A stretch of 13,664 bases of DNA from Bog-375 sp049686695 (lineage in GTDB: Bacteria; Acidobacteriota; Terriglobia; Bryobacterales; Bryobacteraceae): positions 1 to 13,664 of the forward strand of contig JBAVIH010000452.1 in assembly GCA_049686695.1 (NCBI GenBank). The letters run 5' to 3'. The position numbers were made by a program, and so were the translations under genes. The notes beneath the pieces are model-generated. The model saw only the letters and a program-made list of their open reading frames with translations, was not told the DNA's origin and did no database searches. Below, one piece after another: positions 7,183 through 13,664 of the stretch. Within the stretch, counting starts at the first letter, position 1. Every line of letters begins with the position of its first letter.

Positions 7183-7209
7183 CGGTGCGGCGCATCGAGG
7201 AATTCTGGC

Positions 7210-7623
7210 TTGAACGCACGTCAAAAACGGTTGTTTGAAGAGGCCCGGAAACGAAATCCGAACCTCACAATGCCCGCCGACGCCCAGCCCGCCACGGACT
7301 GGACCGAAGCCGACCTGGCCCTGATCAAGCAGGGGGTTGGCGATAAGAGCACCAGACAGTCCGCGGGGTCTGGCGAAAGCGCCGAAGCGAATGAATCGCC
7401 GACCGGCGAGCAGGCCGGCAGCGTGGTCACCTATTTCGACGCCAAAGGCTTCGGCTTCCTGCGCCCGGACGATGGCGGACGGGACATCTTCTTCCACGTC
7501 TCGCGTCTGGCGGAGGGCCTCGCGACCGACCTGAAGCCGGGCGCGCGCGTGCTCTACGAACTGGGCATGGACCGGGCCGGCAAAATGGCGGCCAGCAGCG
7601 TCCGCATAGCGCCCAAGGAATAA
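7210..7623 (+). CDS. Cold-shock-domain protein with an N-terminal extension
   Basis: 137 residues. The C-terminal part (about 70-135) is a cold-shock domain: GSVVTYF, the RNP1-like KGFGFLRP (79-86) and the RNP2-like DIFFHVSRL (92-100), followed by GARVLYEL. These aromatic strands bind single-stranded RNA or DNA, as in CspA-type RNA chaperones. The first about 45 residues are charged and helical (ARQKRLFEEARKRNPNL, then WTEADLALIKQGVG) and are joined by a flexible Ser/Glu/Gly linker. This makes the protein about twice the size of a classical Csp. The start is a TTG at 7210, supported by GAGGA eight bases upstream; no ATG fits the conserved part better. It sits between the Tudor-like gene and ffh. 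Confidence 0.87.
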   Translation: MNARQKRLFEEARKRNPNLTMPADAQPATDWTEADLALIKQGVGDKSTRQSAGSGESAEANESPTGEQAGSVVTYFDAKGFGFLRPDDGGRDIFFHVSRLAEGLATDLKPGARVLYELGMDRAGKMAASSVRIAPKE

Positions 7624-7626
7624 CGC

Positions 7627-7632
7627 TATAAT
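7627..7632 (+). promoter_or_regulatory. Candidate -10 box (TATAAT) upstream of ffh
   Basis: A perfect TATAAT starts 4 bp after the stop of the cold-shock gene and 70 bp before the ffh ATG. No matching -35 is evident. A transcript starting near 7639 would carry a leader of about 63 nt, including the GC-rich self-complementary stretch at 7654-7680 (GCGCCGG with CCGGCCGGGCGCCGG). No Shine-Dalgarno is seen before ffh, so the leader structure may matter for its translation. Confidence 0.4.
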
Positions 7633-7701
7633 ATAGAAAACTTGGCTCCCGCAGCGCCGGTGTGTCCGGCCGGGCGCCGGTTTTCGCTCCTGGCATTACT
7701 C

Positions 7702-9069
7702 ATGTTCGACAATCTCTCGGAAAAGCTGCAGCGGGTTTTCAAAAACCTTCGCGGCGAAGGCAAACTGTCGGCCGAAAACATGGAATCGGCGCTGCGGGAA
7801 ATCCGCATGGCGCTGCTCGAGGCCGACGTCAATTTCCGGGTCGTCAAGCAGCTCCTCGAGAACATCAAGCAGAAGGCCATGGGCGAGGAAGTGCTGGCGG
7901 CGCTTTCGCCCTCCCAGCAAGTGGTCAAGATCGTTCACGAAGAGCTGATCAAGATTCTGGGCAGCCACGAATCGAAACTGCGATTCGCCAACGATCCCCC
8001 CAGCGTGTTCCTGATCGTGGGACTGCAGGGTTCGGGAAAAACCACCACCACGGGCAAGCTGGCGCGGTGGCTGTCGCGCAACGGGCATCGGCCGATGATG
8101 GTTTCGGTGGACGTGTACCGCCCGGCCGCGCGCGAGCAGCTCAAGGTGATTGCGCGCGAGACCGGCCAGCCGATCTACGAGGGCGCGCCCGAAGAGAAGC
8201 AGCCGATGGAACTGGCGCGCGCGGCGCGCCGCGAAAGCGCCAACACGGGCCGCGACGTGCTGCTGGTGGATACCGCCGGCCGTTTGCACATCGACGACCA
8301 GTTGATGGGCGAACTGAGCGAGCTGAAGCAGCAGCTCAATCCCATCGAAATCCTGTTCGTGGCCGACGCCATGACCGGGCAGGACGCGGTGAAATCGGCC
8401 GATGAATTCCACAAGCGGCTGGGCATCACCGGCGTGATCCTCACCAAGATGGATGGCGACGCGCGCGGCGGCGGCGCGCTGTCGATTCGCCACGTCACCG
8501 GCCAGCCGCTCAAGTTCGTCGGCGTGGGCGAGAAATTCGACGCACTCGAACCGTTCCACCCGGACCGCGCGGCCAACCGCATTTTGGGGATGGGCGACAT
8601 CCTCTCCTTGATCGAAAAGGCCGGAGAAGCCATCGATCAGAAGCAAGCCATCGAGATGCAGCGCCGGCTGATCGAGAACGAGTACACCCTCGAGGATTTT
8701 CGCGACCAGATGCGGCAGGTTCGCAAGCTGGGCCCGCTCGGTTCGCTGCTCGACATGATGCCCAAGGTGGGGATGCTGAAGGACCTCAAGGACGTCAAGA
8801 TCGACGAAAAGGAAATCGGGCGGGTGGTGGCGATCATCGATTCGATGACGCCGCGCGAGCGCGACAACCACATGATCATCAATGGGAGCCGGCGCCGGCG
8901 CATTGCGCGGGGCAGCGGCACCAGCGTGCAGGAAGTCAACCAGCTATTGAAGCAGTACGCGCAGGCGCGCAAGATGATGAAAGGCCTTTCCGGCGGCTTT
9001 GTGGGACGGAAACTCGGCAAGATGAAGCTGCCCCCGGGATTCCCGTTTGGCGAGATGCCGAGAATGTAG
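7702..9069 (+). CDS. ffh: Signal recognition particle protein Ffh (SRP54 GTPase)
   Basis: 455 residues, standard length. The N domain is a helical bundle (1-90, with EADVNFRVVKQLLE). The NG GTPase domain carries G1 GLQGSGKT (107-114), then VSVDVYRPAA, G3 DTAGR (190-194) and G4 TKMDGDARGG (248-257). The C-terminal M domain starts near 325 and holds the RNA-binding RRRRIARGSGTSVQEVNQLLKQY stretch, plus a Met-rich signal-sequence groove (ARKMMKGL, KMKLPPGF, GEMPRM). Ffh binds SRP RNA and nascent signal sequences, then docks to FtsY at the membrane. The ATG at 7702 is chosen because MFDNLSEKLQRVF is the conserved beginning; an in-frame TTG at 7642 only adds low-conservation residues. It is the first gene of the ffh-rpsP-khpA-rimM-trmD cluster, with rpsP 30 bp downstream. 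Confidence 0.97.
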   Translation: MFDNLSEKLQRVFKNLRGEGKLSAENMESALREIRMALLEADVNFRVVKQLLENIKQKAMGEEVLAALSPSQQVVKIVHEELIKILGSHESKLRFANDPPSVFLIVGLQGSGKTTTTGKLARWLSRNGHRPMMVSVDVYRPAAREQLKVIARETGQPIYEGAPEEKQPMELARAARRESANTGRDVLLVDTAGRLHIDDQLMGELSELKQQLNPIEILFVADAMTGQDAVKSADEFHKRLGITGVILTKMDGDARGGGALSIRHVTGQPLKFVGVGEKFDALEPFHPDRAANRILGMGDILSLIEKAGEAIDQKQAIEMQRRLIENEYTLEDFRDQMRQVRKLGPLGSLLDMMPKVGMLKDLKDVKIDEKEIGRVVAIIDSMTPRERDNHMIINGSRRRRIARGSGTSVQEVNQLLKQYAQARKMMKGLSGGFVGRKLGKMKLPPGFPFGEMPRM

Positions 9070-9099
9070 GAGTTTCAAGAAAACGACCATGGAGTGTCA

Positions 9100-9357
9100 A
9101 TGCTGATGATTCGTCTGGCGCGGTTTGGCGCCAAAAAGAAGCCGTTTTACCGCGTGGTGGTAATCGAGAAAGAGCGCGCCGCGAAAGGCCGCAACCTGGA
9201 GGTGGTGGGCCACTACAACCCGACGTCGTCGCCGGCCCAGGTTACCCTCCAGCACGAGCGGATCGAATACTGGACGCAGCACGGCGCGCAGTTGTCGGAC
9301 ACGGTGAAGCGGTTGCTCGAAAAGCATCCGGCGCCGGCCGCTCAGCCCACCGCCTGA
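9100..9357 (+). CDS. rpsP: 30S ribosomal protein bS16
   Basis: 85 residues, normal for bS16. The N-terminus MLMIRLARFGAKKKPFYRVVV is the conserved S16 signature, followed by GRNLEVVGHYNP and a helical YWTQHGAQLSDTVKRLL segment. It is an assembly protein of the small-subunit body. The start is placed at ATG 9100 because GGAG lies five bases upstream; a GTG at 9094 would bury that Shine-Dalgarno inside the gene. It lies between ffh and khpA, the usual order in many bacteria. Confidence 0.96.
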   Translation: MLMIRLARFGAKKKPFYRVVVIEKERAAKGRNLEVVGHYNPTSSPAQVTLQHERIEYWTQHGAQLSDTVKRLLEKHPAPAAQPTA

Positions 9358-9403
9358 GACGGCGAGGCGAGGCAAGTGTACTTCCCAGGACGGTGCGGTG
9401 GCC

Positions 9404-9434
9404 GGCCGGGATAAATGCCGCATCGCGCCCGGCC
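9404..9434 (+). promoter_or_regulatory. Stem-loop in the rpsP-khpA spacer
   Basis: GGCCGGG (9404-9410) pairs perfectly with CCCGGCC (9428-9434) around a 17-nt loop that itself holds ATGC-C-GCAT. No T-run follows, so it is not a classical terminator. It could set the relative output of rpsP and the downstream modification genes, or stabilise an mRNA end. The pairing is seen; the role is inferred. Confidence 0.35.
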
Positions 9435-9469
9435 CCTTCTCGGTTACCATGGGGATAGGAGCGGGATGC

Positions 9470-9700
9470 ATGAAACAGTTGATTGAGGACATCGCGAAGG
9501 CTTTGGTTGACATCCCGGAAGAGGTTTCCGTCCGCGAGGTGCTGGGCGAGCAGGTTACCGTGCTGGAGCTGAAGGTGGCTCCCAGCGATCTGGGGAAGGT
9601 GATCGGCAAGCAGGGCCGCACGGCACGATCGATCCGCACCATTTTGGGCGCGGCGGGGATGAAGCTGAACCGGCGCTTCACGCTGGAAATTCTGGAGTGA
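9470..9700 (+). CDS. khpA: KH-domain RNA-binding protein KhpA
   Basis: 76 residues, a single type-II KH domain. The hallmark is VIGKQGRTARSIRTIL, with the GxxG loop GKQG at 46-49, preceded by VLELKVAPSDLGK. KhpA (formerly YlqC) is a small RNA-binding protein that often pairs with KhpB/Jag and is commonly encoded between rpsP and rimM, as here. The start is ATG 9470, with AGGAG eight bases upstream. The frame is open to 9398, but that extension has low-complexity composition and includes the stem-loop. The stop overlaps the rimM start as GTGA (9697-9700), implying translational coupling. Confidence 0.93.
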   Translation: MKQLIEDIAKALVDIPEEVSVREVLGEQVTVLELKVAPSDLGKVIGKQGRTARSIRTILGAAGMKLNRRFTLEILE

Positions 9701-10221
9701 ATCCGCCGGAAGATGCCTGGGTGACGGTAGCCAGGCTGGGAAGAACGCGCGGCAACCGCGGCGAAATCACCGCGCTGGCGTTGAGCGACCGCCCGGATCG
9801 CTACCAGGAGTTGGGCCAAGTGTACCTGTGCGGCAGCGGTGCGCCCTTGCCCCGGCAGGTGGAGCACACCTGGTTTCACTCTGGCACGCTGATCTTCAAG
9901 TTCCAGGGCGTCGACACCATCTCCGATGCCGAATTGCTTACGGGCATGGACGTGCGGATTCCCATCGCCGAGCGGGTAGAGATCGACGCGGGCGAGTTTT
10001 TCCAATCCGACCTGGTGGGCTGCGAAGTGGTGGACCGGAAGTCCGGGGCGCGCCTGGGCCGCGTCGAGGCGTGGCAGGATGGCGGCGGCTGCGGGCTGCT
10101 GGTGGTGGAAGGCGGACTGCTGATTCCGTTTGCGCGCTCGATCTGCGTCGAGATCGACGTCCAGGCCCGGCGCATCGCGGTGGAATTGCCAGAGGGCCTG
10201 CGAGAATTGAACGCATCGTGA
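9697..10221 (+). CDS. rimM: Ribosome maturation factor RimM
   Basis: 174 residues, normal length. The N-terminal RimM domain starts with VTVARLGRTRGNRGEITALAL (GRTRGNRGEI at 15-24 is the family signature). The C-terminal PRC-barrel begins near 100 (FFQSDLVGCEVVDRKSGARLGRV, then GLLIPFARSICVEID). RimM binds uS19 and assists 30S head assembly and 16S processing. It starts at GTG 9697, overlapping the khpA stop by 4 bp, and ends overlapping the trmD start as GTGA at 10218-10221. The unbroken chain of overlaps implies one coupled transcript. Confidence 0.95.
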   Translation: MNPPEDAWVTVARLGRTRGNRGEITALALSDRPDRYQELGQVYLCGSGAPLPRQVEHTWFHSGTLIFKFQGVDTISDAELLTGMDVRIPIAERVEIDAGEFFQSDLVGCEVVDRKSGARLGRVEAWQDGGGCGLLVVEGGLLIPFARSICVEIDVQARRIAVELPEGLRELNAS

Positions 10222-10931
10222 TCTTTCACGTGCTGACGATCTTCCCCGAGTTCTTCGAGGGGCCGTTCGCGCATGGCGTGGTGAAGCGCGCCCAGGACGC
10301 GGGCCGGCTGCAAATCCGCATCCACAACCTGCGCGATTACGCTTTCGACCGCCACAAGACGGTGGACGACCGGCCTTTCGGCGGCGGCGAAGGCATGGTG
10401 CTCAAGCCCGAGCCAATCTTCCTGGCGGTGGAATCCATCTTGCCCGCGCGCGGCGCCGGGCAGAAAGTGATTCTGCTTTCCGCTCAGGGGCCGCTATTCG
10501 ACCAGGCCGCGGCCAACCGTCTGAGCCAGGAAGCCGAACTGCTGCTGATCTGCGGCCGCTACGAAGGCGTGGACGAACGTGTGGCCGAGCGCCTGACGGA
10601 CGAAGAGCTCTCGATCGGCAACTACGTGCTCAGCGGCGGCGAGCTGGCCGCGGCGGTGGTGATCGATGCGACAGCGCGACTGCTGCCCGGAGTGCTGGGC
10701 AACGAAAGCTCAGCCGCGTTCGAGAGCTTCCAGCAAACCGGCCACGGCGAAGGCCTGCTGGATTGCCCGCACTGGACGCGCCCGGCCGATTTTCGAGGCT
10801 GGAAAGCACCCGAAGTCTTACTCAACGGTAATCACGAGGAGATCCGGCGCTTTCGGAAAGAGTCGGCGATCCGCAAGACCGCCAGGCTAAGGCGGGACTT
10901 GCTGAAAGAGGCACCGGAGGGAGGGGAGTAA
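10218..10931 (+). CDS. trmD: tRNA (guanine-N1)-methyltransferase TrmD
   Basis: 237 residues. It makes m1G37 in tRNAs with a G36G37 sequence, using S-adenosylmethionine and a trefoil-knot (SPOUT) active site. Visible motifs: FHVLTIFPEFFEGPF at the start, DDRPFGGGEGMVLKPEP (50-66), LLICGRYEGVDER (109-121), SIGNYVLSGGELAA (132-145) and GLLDCPHWTRP (179-189), which holds the conserved Asp of the GLLDxPHxTRP motif, then LLNGNHEEIRRFR. SIGNYVL has Asn where SIGDYVL is usual. It is slightly shorter at the C-terminus than E. coli TrmD (255). The GTG at 10218 overlaps the rimM stop; the frame is open to 9828 but that part overlaps rimM. No rplS follows; the next gene converges 23 bp away. Confidence 0.96.
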   Translation: MIFHVLTIFPEFFEGPFAHGVVKRAQDAGRLQIRIHNLRDYAFDRHKTVDDRPFGGGEGMVLKPEPIFLAVESILPARGAGQKVILLSAQGPLFDQAAANRLSQEAELLLICGRYEGVDERVAERLTDEELSIGNYVLSGGELAAAVVIDATARLLPGVLGNESSAAFESFQQTGHGEGLLDCPHWTRPADFRGWKAPEVLLNGNHEEIRRFRKESAIRKTARLRRDLLKEAPEGGE

Positions 10932-10954
10932 GCCGGCGGGGGCGGGTGTCTCAA

Positions 10955-11575
10955 CTACCGGGCACATTCCCGGTCGAGCACGTCCAAAAGCCTTCCGGCG
11001 TGCTGTGGCGATGAGGTTCTGACCTTTGCCGGGTTGATGAGGGCGAGAATCCGGAAGGAATGGTGGCCCTTCGAGTACTCGCCTTTTGTCTGACAATCTT
11101 TCGTGGCGAGCTGCATGCGGGCATACAGATCGGCTTTCGGAATGTTGTCGATATCCGGGCGTTGGCTCAGCGCCGCAATGCGGAACCCCTGACCGAAGAA
11201 TTCCACGAGAGCTTGCTTATCGGCGTGGAACCACGCTTCCATGGCCTCGACCATGAAGTGAATCTGGTCCTGCGAGGCACCGGAAGGGCGCCTCCACCCA
11301 TCGCCAGGGCGAAGCCTCACATGCTCCCATGGGTCTGCCTGAGCCACCGGCGCCTCGCTGTCCACCAACAGGATTGGAAGGTAATCCTCTCCGGCCTTCT
11401 CGTGAGAGCTGCAAAAACTATCGAAGGCGTGGCGTCTTCCGCCGCACCGCACCACGCTCGGCATACGGCCTTTCAGACCAGCCCTTTCGAAGAACTTGCC
11501 AAAGCCACGGCGGCACTGAGTGTCCAGGTCCTTATTATGGTCGCCGCCGCCTTCCACGTAGATCTTCACGCTCAC
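10955..11575 (-). CDS. DUF4276-type protein with TOPRIM-like acidic residues; candidate effector
   Basis: 206 residues. By pattern it belongs to the DUF4276 family: KIYVEGGGD at the start, CGGR.AFD (44-52), LPILLVDSEAPV (66-77), then DQIHFMVEAMEAWFHAD (103-119), FFGQGF, and a C-terminal KGEYSKGHHSFRIL. Glu8 after strand 1 and Asp72-x-Glu74 after a hydrophobic strand match the Glu plus DxD/DxE pattern of TOPRIM nucleases. That fold call is my inference. The GTG start at 11575 overlaps the stop of the upstream ATPase as GTGA (11572-11575), so the two are coupled. Such ATPase plus TOPRIM pairs (OLD, Gabija, PARIS) act in phage defence, where the ATPase senses and the nuclease attacks nucleic acid. 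Family membership is confident; a defence role is plausible but unproven. Confidence 0.85.
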   Translation of the reverse strand: MSVKIYVEGGGDHNKDLDTQCRRGFGKFFERAGLKGRMPSVVRCGGRRHAFDSFCSSHEKAGEDYLPILLVDSEAPVAQADPWEHVRLRPGDGWRRPSGASQDQIHFMVEAMEAWFHADKQALVEFFGQGFRIAALSQRPDIDNIPKADLYARMQLATKDCQTKGEYSKGHHSFRILALINPAKVRTSSPQHAGRLLDVLDRECAR

Positions 11576-12780
11576 CAGCGATTCCCTCCGATCTCACCGC
11601 GCCGCCAAAGCTGCCCCAGACCGTAGTCCTTCAACCATGCGGCGAGATCCTCACTCGTGCGCCGGCTCATTTTCGTCGAGCCATTTTCCTTCTCGCAAAC
11701 AACCACGGCTTCCGGCACTTGAGTCAAGCCGTCCACAAGCGTGTCGGAGTGAGTCGTGACAATCAACTGCATTCTGTGAGACGCGTCGATCAGCAGTTCC
11801 GCCAGCGGCGCCAATAGATCTGGATGCAGGCCCAATTCCGGCTCTTCCAAACAGACCAATGGCGGCGGCTCTGGATGGCATAGCACGGCCAGAAGGCACA
11901 GGTATCGAATCGTCCCATCGGAAAGCCGCGTAGCGGGAACGGGGGCCGTCAACCCGGAATAGTGGAGAAACAACTGGATCGTTCCTCCCAAGACCAGGGC
12001 CGAAAAGTCCACAATCGATTCGTCAGCCTCCTTTAGGTGCTCCACAAGTTTGGCTCGAAGGTTGGAGCGGTGTTCCAGGCTGTTGAGGACCAGCGCGATA
12101 TTGGCGGCATCCTCGCGAAGAAACTCCGCCGGAAGGTCGGTGGGTTGTGGTCTCCGCGGCTGAGTGTTGCGGCCGAGGTTCCATTCGCGAAAGAGCCTGA
12201 TCTTAGCGTATTCACTCCCAAGGTAGGTCACCTCGGGATACTGATCCGGGTCCTTGCGCTGGGAGAGAACCGATTGGTCAAACGGCAGATCCTCGCGATG
12301 AAGCTCCCGACGTTTACGTCCGCCGACCGCCTCGCTCGTCTGAACATTCACTACCGGACGCCCACCCTGATAGCGGTAGAAAAAAAATGCGTCGGACTCG
12401 CCGGACCGGCTTGGGTGCTCGTTCTCGATCGCCTCGTCCACCAATTCGGCGCGTTGGCCGACCCTCGTGAACTTCAGACGGTGGCGGAGGGGCATAATGC
12501 CTTGCTGATAGAAGACAGTCGCGTCGATCTCCGCAACCGGCGGCACATCGGAACCCTTCCAAAGCCACTCCGCAATGCCGCCACCGGTTCGTACAGAGTC
12601 GAGCAGGTTTCCTGGCGCGGATTGCAGCAAGCCAATGGCTTCGATGAGATTCGATTTCCCCGCGCCATTTGGGCCGACGAGGACATTCAGAGACTTCAGC
12701 TCAAGTTCCGGTGTATCCGGACCGAATGAAAGTATGTTCCGCAGCTTGATGGTTCTTAGAAACCGCTTGTCGCCGAGCAT
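11572..12780 (-). CDS. OLD/RecF-like AAA ATPase (AAA_21-type), sensor partner of the DUF4276 protein
   Basis: 402 residues. The N-terminus is RTIKLRNILSFGPD followed by LNVLVGPNGAGKSNLIEAI, with Walker A GPNGAGKS at 36-43. There is a long helical middle part, then the ABC-type signature RLSDGTIRYLCLLAVL (285-300), Walker B LVCLEEPELGLHP (308-320) with tandem Glu312-Glu313, and the H-motif TTHSD (342-346). This is the SMC/RecF-like ATPase head found in OLD, AriA and PtuA-type proteins. No nuclease domain follows; the C-terminus is only about 55 residues past the H-motif. The start is ATG 12780; no strong Shine-Dalgarno is visible. The downstream overlapping gene supplies the likely effector. 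Two hand-counted 60-base lines inside the gene have 33 and 36 G+C, lower than lines in ffh (46) or the acyl-CoA synthetase (44), compatible with transfer. Confidence 0.88.
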   Translation of the reverse strand: MLGDKRFLRTIKLRNILSFGPDTPELELKSLNVLVGPNGAGKSNLIEAIGLLQSAPGNLLDSVRTGGGIAEWLWKGSDVPPVAEIDATVFYQQGIMPLRHRLKFTRVGQRAELVDEAIENEHPSRSGESDAFFFYRYQGGRPVVNVQTSEAVGGRKRRELHREDLPFDQSVLSQRKDPDQYPEVTYLGSEYAKIRLFREWNLGRNTQPRRPQPTDLPAEFLREDAANIALVLNSLEHRSNLRAKLVEHLKEADESIVDFSALVLGGTIQLFLHYSGLTAPVPATRLSDGTIRYLCLLAVLCHPEPPPLVCLEEPELGLHPDLLAPLAELLIDASHRMQLIVTTHSDTLVDGLTQVPEAVVVCEKENGSTKMSRRTSEDLAAWLKDYGLGQLWRRGEIGGNRW

Positions 12781-12815
12781 GCAGCTTTCATTCTACTCGG
12801 CTTCGCAAACGCTGA

Positions 12816-12839
12816 GCGGGCGCGCCGTGCGGCGCCCGC
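12816..12839 (-). terminator. GC-rich hairpin downstream of the acyl-CoA synthetase gene
   Basis: GCGGGCGC (12816-12823) and GCGCCCGC (12832-12839) pair perfectly around an 8-nt loop, starting 6 bp past the stop of the minus-strand acyl-CoA synthetase. No T-run follows on the minus strand, so it would be a T-poor terminator or mRNA-end hairpin. It also separates that gene from the ATPase cassette reading in the same direction. Confidence 0.45.
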
Positions 12840-12844
12840 AGCCC

Positions 12845-13664
12845 CTACTCTCTCCCGGCGTAGAGCGCGTCGATATCCTGCTTGAAGTTTTCGATGGCCT
12901 TGGTGCGGCGCACTTTCATGGTGGCGGTTAGCTCGCCCTGCTCGATGGAGAAGTCGCGCGGCAGGATGCGGAACCGGCGCACCTGCTCGAATGGCGCAAG
13001 CAGGCGGTTCACTTTGTTGACGATCCGGCGCATCTCCTTATCGACCGGCGGCGCGCCGCAGATTTCGGCGGGCGAGCGGCCCTGGCAGCCTTCCATGCCC
13101 TTCAGTGTCTCGGCGACACCGGTGTTGATGGTGAACAACGCGGTGAGAAACGGCAGCCGGTCGCCAATCAGGAGCACCTGGCTGATCAGCGGTTCCATTT
13201 TAAACAGACTCTCGACGCGGCTGGGGTGAATCTTCTTGCCGGTGGAGGAAACGATCAGCTCTTTCTTGCGGCCGGTGATGTAGATATAGCCGTCGGCGTC
13301 GATATAGCCGAGGTCGCCGGTGTGCAGCCAGCCATCGCGCAGCACTTCGGCGGTGGTGGCGGGGTCTCCCCAGTAACCGGAAAACAGGCAGGGGCCTTGA
13401 ATCAGCAGCTCGTGATCCGCCGAAACTTTGATTTCGACGCCGGGCATCATCTTGCCGATGCTGCCGGGCATGGGAGCGTCGAGCGGATTGAGCGCCGCCA
13501 CGCCGCCTTCCGTTAGGCCGTAGCCTTCGATCAGCGGCATGCCGATGGCCTCGTAAAACTCGGCCAGATCCTTGCTGAGCGGCGCGGCGCCGGAGGCCGG
13601 CACGCGCAGGCGTCCGCCGAGGCGCGAGCGCACTTTGCGAAACAGCAGGCGGTCGGCCAGGGCC
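12845..13664 (-). CDS. Long-chain acyl-CoA synthetase (AMP-forming), C-terminal part, runs off the window
   Basis: 272 residues visible; the frame continues past the window edge, so the true start lies beyond 13664 and an in-frame GTG at 13633 is an internal Val. Visible adenylate-forming enzyme motifs: LRVPASGAAPLSKDLAEFY, then the A5-type YGLTEGG (YGLTET is commoner), then ELLIQGPCLFSGYWGDP, then HTGDLGYIDADGYIYITGRKKELIVSSTGKKI, the A7-A8 hinge with its conserved Asp and Arg. A C-terminal LTATMKVRR contains the region of the catalytic Lys. The enzyme activates fatty acids to acyl-AMP and then acyl-CoA at the inner face of the membrane (FadD/FadD15-like). Substrate chain length cannot be read from sequence. 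It ends with TAG at 12845-12847, followed by a GC-rich hairpin. Confidence 0.93.
   Translation of the reverse strand, partial: ALADRLLFRKVRSRLGGRLRVPASGAAPLSKDLAEFYEAIGMPLIEGYGLTEGGVAALNPLDAPMPGSIGKMMPGVEIKVSADHELLIQGPCLFSGYWGDPATTAEVLRDGWLHTGDLGYIDADGYIYITGRKKELIVSSTGKKIHPSRVESLFKMEPLISQVLLIGDRLPFLTALFTINTGVAETLKGMEGCQGRSPAEICGAPPVDKEMRRIVNKVNRLLAPFEQVRRFRILPRDFSIEQGELTATMKVRRTKAIENFKQDIDALYAGRE

Noticed and set aside
7696..8871. Long open frame antisense to ffh (391 codons)
   Set aside because: It is a shadow of a strongly conserved high-GC gene and its translation is His/Arg/Leu-rich without any domain.
9097..10005. Open frame antisense to rpsP, khpA and rimM (302 codons)
   Set aside because: Three confidently identified genes lie on the other strand and the translation has no recognisable motif.
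12037..12729. Plus-strand open frame opposite the ATPase gene
   Set aside because: It covers the Walker A and middle region of a clear ATPase in antisense and shows no domain of its own.

Overview
This is a high-GC bacterial chromosome segment, most likely from an Acidobacteriota relative of Solibacter/Bryobacter. That assignment is an inference. It rests on the gene style: a short PadR regulator with a coupled small membrane protein, unusual ABC-2 permeases, and an ffh-rpsP-khpA-rimM-trmD cluster with tight 4-bp overlaps. No rRNA, tRNA, CRISPR array or insertion sequence could be supported.

Layout. (1) Positions 1-1815 are gene-poor and by eye lower in GC. They hold a probably frameshifted small membrane-anchored protein gene (minus strand, 64-424), about 700 bp without a convincing gene, and a VOC/glyoxalase-fold protein with a lipoprotein signal (plus strand, 1151-1660). 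(2) Positions 1816-6630 form a divergent pair of two-gene operons. Leftward runs an ABC-transporter ATPase followed, with an ATGA overlap, by a 961-residue protein in which a beta-lactamase/penicillin-binding-type serine hydrolase domain sits inside an ABC-2-like permease. Rightward runs a PadR-family repressor followed, also with an ATGA overlap, by a polytopic membrane protein with a Cys/His zinc-ribbon-like tail. A perfect 12-bp inverted repeat brackets the divergent promoter region and is the likely PadR operator. (3) After a 324-bp gap come a free-standing UvrD-type Tudor-like protein and a cold-shock-domain protein. (4) The housekeeping translation/secretion cluster follows: ffh, rpsP, khpA, rimM, trmD. 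No rplS follows trmD. (5) On the minus strand, converging on trmD, is a two-gene cassette (10955-12780): an OLD/RecF-like AAA ATPase translationally coupled to a DUF4276-type protein with TOPRIM-like acidic residues. It looks like a candidate defence module. (6) The 3' end carries the C-terminal part of a long-chain acyl-CoA synthetase (AMP-forming) that runs off the window.

The most interesting parts are the permease/serine-hydrolase fusion with its PadR-controlled divergent promoter, and the ATPase plus TOPRIM-like cassette next to trmD. All functions are assigned by reading motifs. No search or structure prediction was run.
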